Below are positions 13,890-14,662 of a stretch of DNA of 14,662 nt, one piece after another. The stretch lies in NCBI GenBank assembly GCA_003563255.1, contig PWSL01000198.1, positions 1 to 14,662 on the forward strand. The letters run 5' to 3'. Source of the DNA: Desulfonatronospira sp. (GTDB lineage: Bacteria > Desulfobacterota > Desulfovibrionia > Desulfovibrionales > Desulfonatronovibrionaceae). How positions within the stretch are numbered: position 1 is the first letter of the stretch; each line of letters opens with the position of its first letter. The notes beneath the pieces were generated by a model that saw nothing but the letters and a program-made list of their open reading frames with translations, was not told where the DNA came from and made no database searches. The translations under genes and the position numbers were made by a program.

Positions 13890-14235
13890 AAAGCGTGCGA
13901 TCAATCATCCAGTTGACTGGCTACTACCAATCCCGCGTCTACCCGGAAAAAATGAGCAGGGTCAAACACCGCGATCCAGAAACTCAGAAACTCTATGTGT
14001 TTTTGACCAAAAACTTCTCTTTGCCGGCATTGACCATCGCGTAACTGTTCGGTCACGTATGGCAGGCAGAGCTTTTTTCAGGTGGATCAAGCAAAACCTG
14101 CGCATAAAGGCCTTTTAAGGCACCACAGAAAATGAAGTAAAATCCAAAATCTGGATAGCCATTTCCGTTTACGTTCTTGTAGCCATCATGAAAAAGGACC
14201 TCAAGCCTGATGCAAGTCTGTACACAATTCTACAG
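13890..14235 (+). pseudogene. IS4-family transposase remnant (C-terminal part)
   Basis: Reading with corrections gives IIQLTGYYQSRVYPEKMSRV, LYVFLTKNFSLPALTIA, stop, WQAEL, frameshift, FFRWIKQNLRIKAF, stop, then KSKIWIAISVYVLVAIMKKDLKPDASLYTILQILSV. This is the C-terminal DDE region of IS4-group transposases (consensus WQVELFFKWIKQ.LRIK). There are at least two in-frame stops, and the shift is explained by one lost T in the T-run near 14075. No N-terminal half and no terminal inverted repeats are visible. Its left end meets the ABC transporter start; its right end abuts the 14255-14419 element. Confidence 0.88.
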
Positions 14236-14254
14236 ATTTTGAGTGTCAATATTT

Positions 14255-14419
14255 GGCTCCTAGACGCAACGTGTGGATTTTATATACAGTTAAAAATCAA
14301 AAGCCTTATCCAGAATGCCGGCTCCGGGGTTTTGGCAAAAGCGGCTTCCGGCACCTACTTTTAAACTTGTTTGTAAAGCACATGGAAAGCGTAACTCTTC
14401 TTAAAAGTAGGTGCCGGAT
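14255..14419 (-). repeat. Inverted copy of the 1501-1666 hairpin element
   Basis: Read on the minus strand it reproduces 1501-1666, including both 17-bp arms of the hairpin (14347-14416 region), the loop with GTTACGC and CATGTGC, and the CCGGCATTCTGGATAAGG block. It lies directly behind the transposase remnant. The two copies face each other about 12.6 kb apart and enclose nearly all lasso genes. Confidence 0.88.
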
Positions 14420-14477
14420 CTAAAAGGTCGAATGCTTTGCCTGCTGCAAGCCCGGATTGATCACATGGACGGCCGTA

Positions 14478-14662
14478 TTAAACCACCGGCCGGATTATCT
14501 CCTCTGATTCAAAGGTCGGATTGTTCACCTTGAAACCCACTTTGTAAATCCTGAGGGACAGTCCGGCCGCAGGTTCAAAAAGAGTCTTCAAAAATCTGGG
14601 CTCCTGCACGGACTTGTCCAGCCAGAGACCATAGCTGTCCCTGGATATGATCACCGGCATGC
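14478..14662 (-). CDS. SRAP (YedK/HMCES) protein, C-terminal part
   Basis: The last 60 codons of a gene entering from the right edge. MPVIISRDSYGLWLDKS followed by FKVNNPTFESEEIIRPV matches the conserved end of SOS-response-associated peptidase family proteins (usual pattern RMPVIL...WLD...VS..VN). The codon before Met ends in GC, consistent with Arg (CGC) as in the family, so this Met is internal and not the start. These proteins crosslink to abasic sites in single-stranded DNA through Cys2, which lies outside the window. Probably chromosomal flanking sequence, unrelated to the lasso genes. Confidence 0.85.
   Translation of the reverse strand, partial: MPVIISRDSYGLWLDKSVQEPRFLKTLFEPAAGLSLRIYKVGFKVNNPTFESEEIIRPVV

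Overview
The window looks like accessory DNA from a Gram-negative bacterium. Two secreted envelope proteins (a Wza-type export protein and an outer-membrane beta-barrel ending in Phe) point to an outer membrane. The mix of an exopolysaccharide locus, a VanZ-like protein and intergenic 7/8-bp periodic repeats would suit a Desulfobacterota (sulfate-reducer-like) genome, but that assignment is a low-confidence impression.

The main content is a rearranged lasso-peptide (RiPP) gene cluster on the + strand. In order it has: a PqqD-like RRE protein (B1, 1707-2003); after a 4.6 kb interruption, a transglutaminase-like leader peptidase (B2, 6587-7072); a nucleotidyltransferase (7115-8362); an asparagine-synthetase-like lasso cyclase (C, 8359-10281); a 59-residue precursor (A, 10317-10496) that is easy to miss; and an HPr-kinase-like protein (11000-11854). 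B1 should bind the leader motif, B2 cleave the leader, and C close the ring between residue 1 and a glutamate. The kinase and nucleotidyltransferase would then decorate the product. An ABC exporter lies convergently at 12072-13880.

The interruption holds minus-strand envelope genes: an outer-membrane barrel (2431-3654), a small secreted protein (3827-4234) and a VanZ-like protein (5131-5499), followed by an AbrB antitoxin (5636-5884) with the stump of a PIN toxin (5521-5643). A polysaccharide export protein (252-836) lies to the left of B1, so lasso DNA and an exopolysaccharide locus are interleaved.

The region shows repeated duplication and decay. The promoter, leader region and 3' end of B1 exist twice (about 1250-2026 and 6230-6638). 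Remnants include a second B2 start, a second kinase N-terminus (10753-10878), a methyltransferase N-terminus (11875-12000) and an IS4-type transposase (about 13890-14235). A 165-bp element with strong hairpins occurs at 1501-1666 and, inverted, at 14255-14419, bracketing most of the window. The right edge holds the C-terminus of an SRAP (YedK/HMCES) protein.
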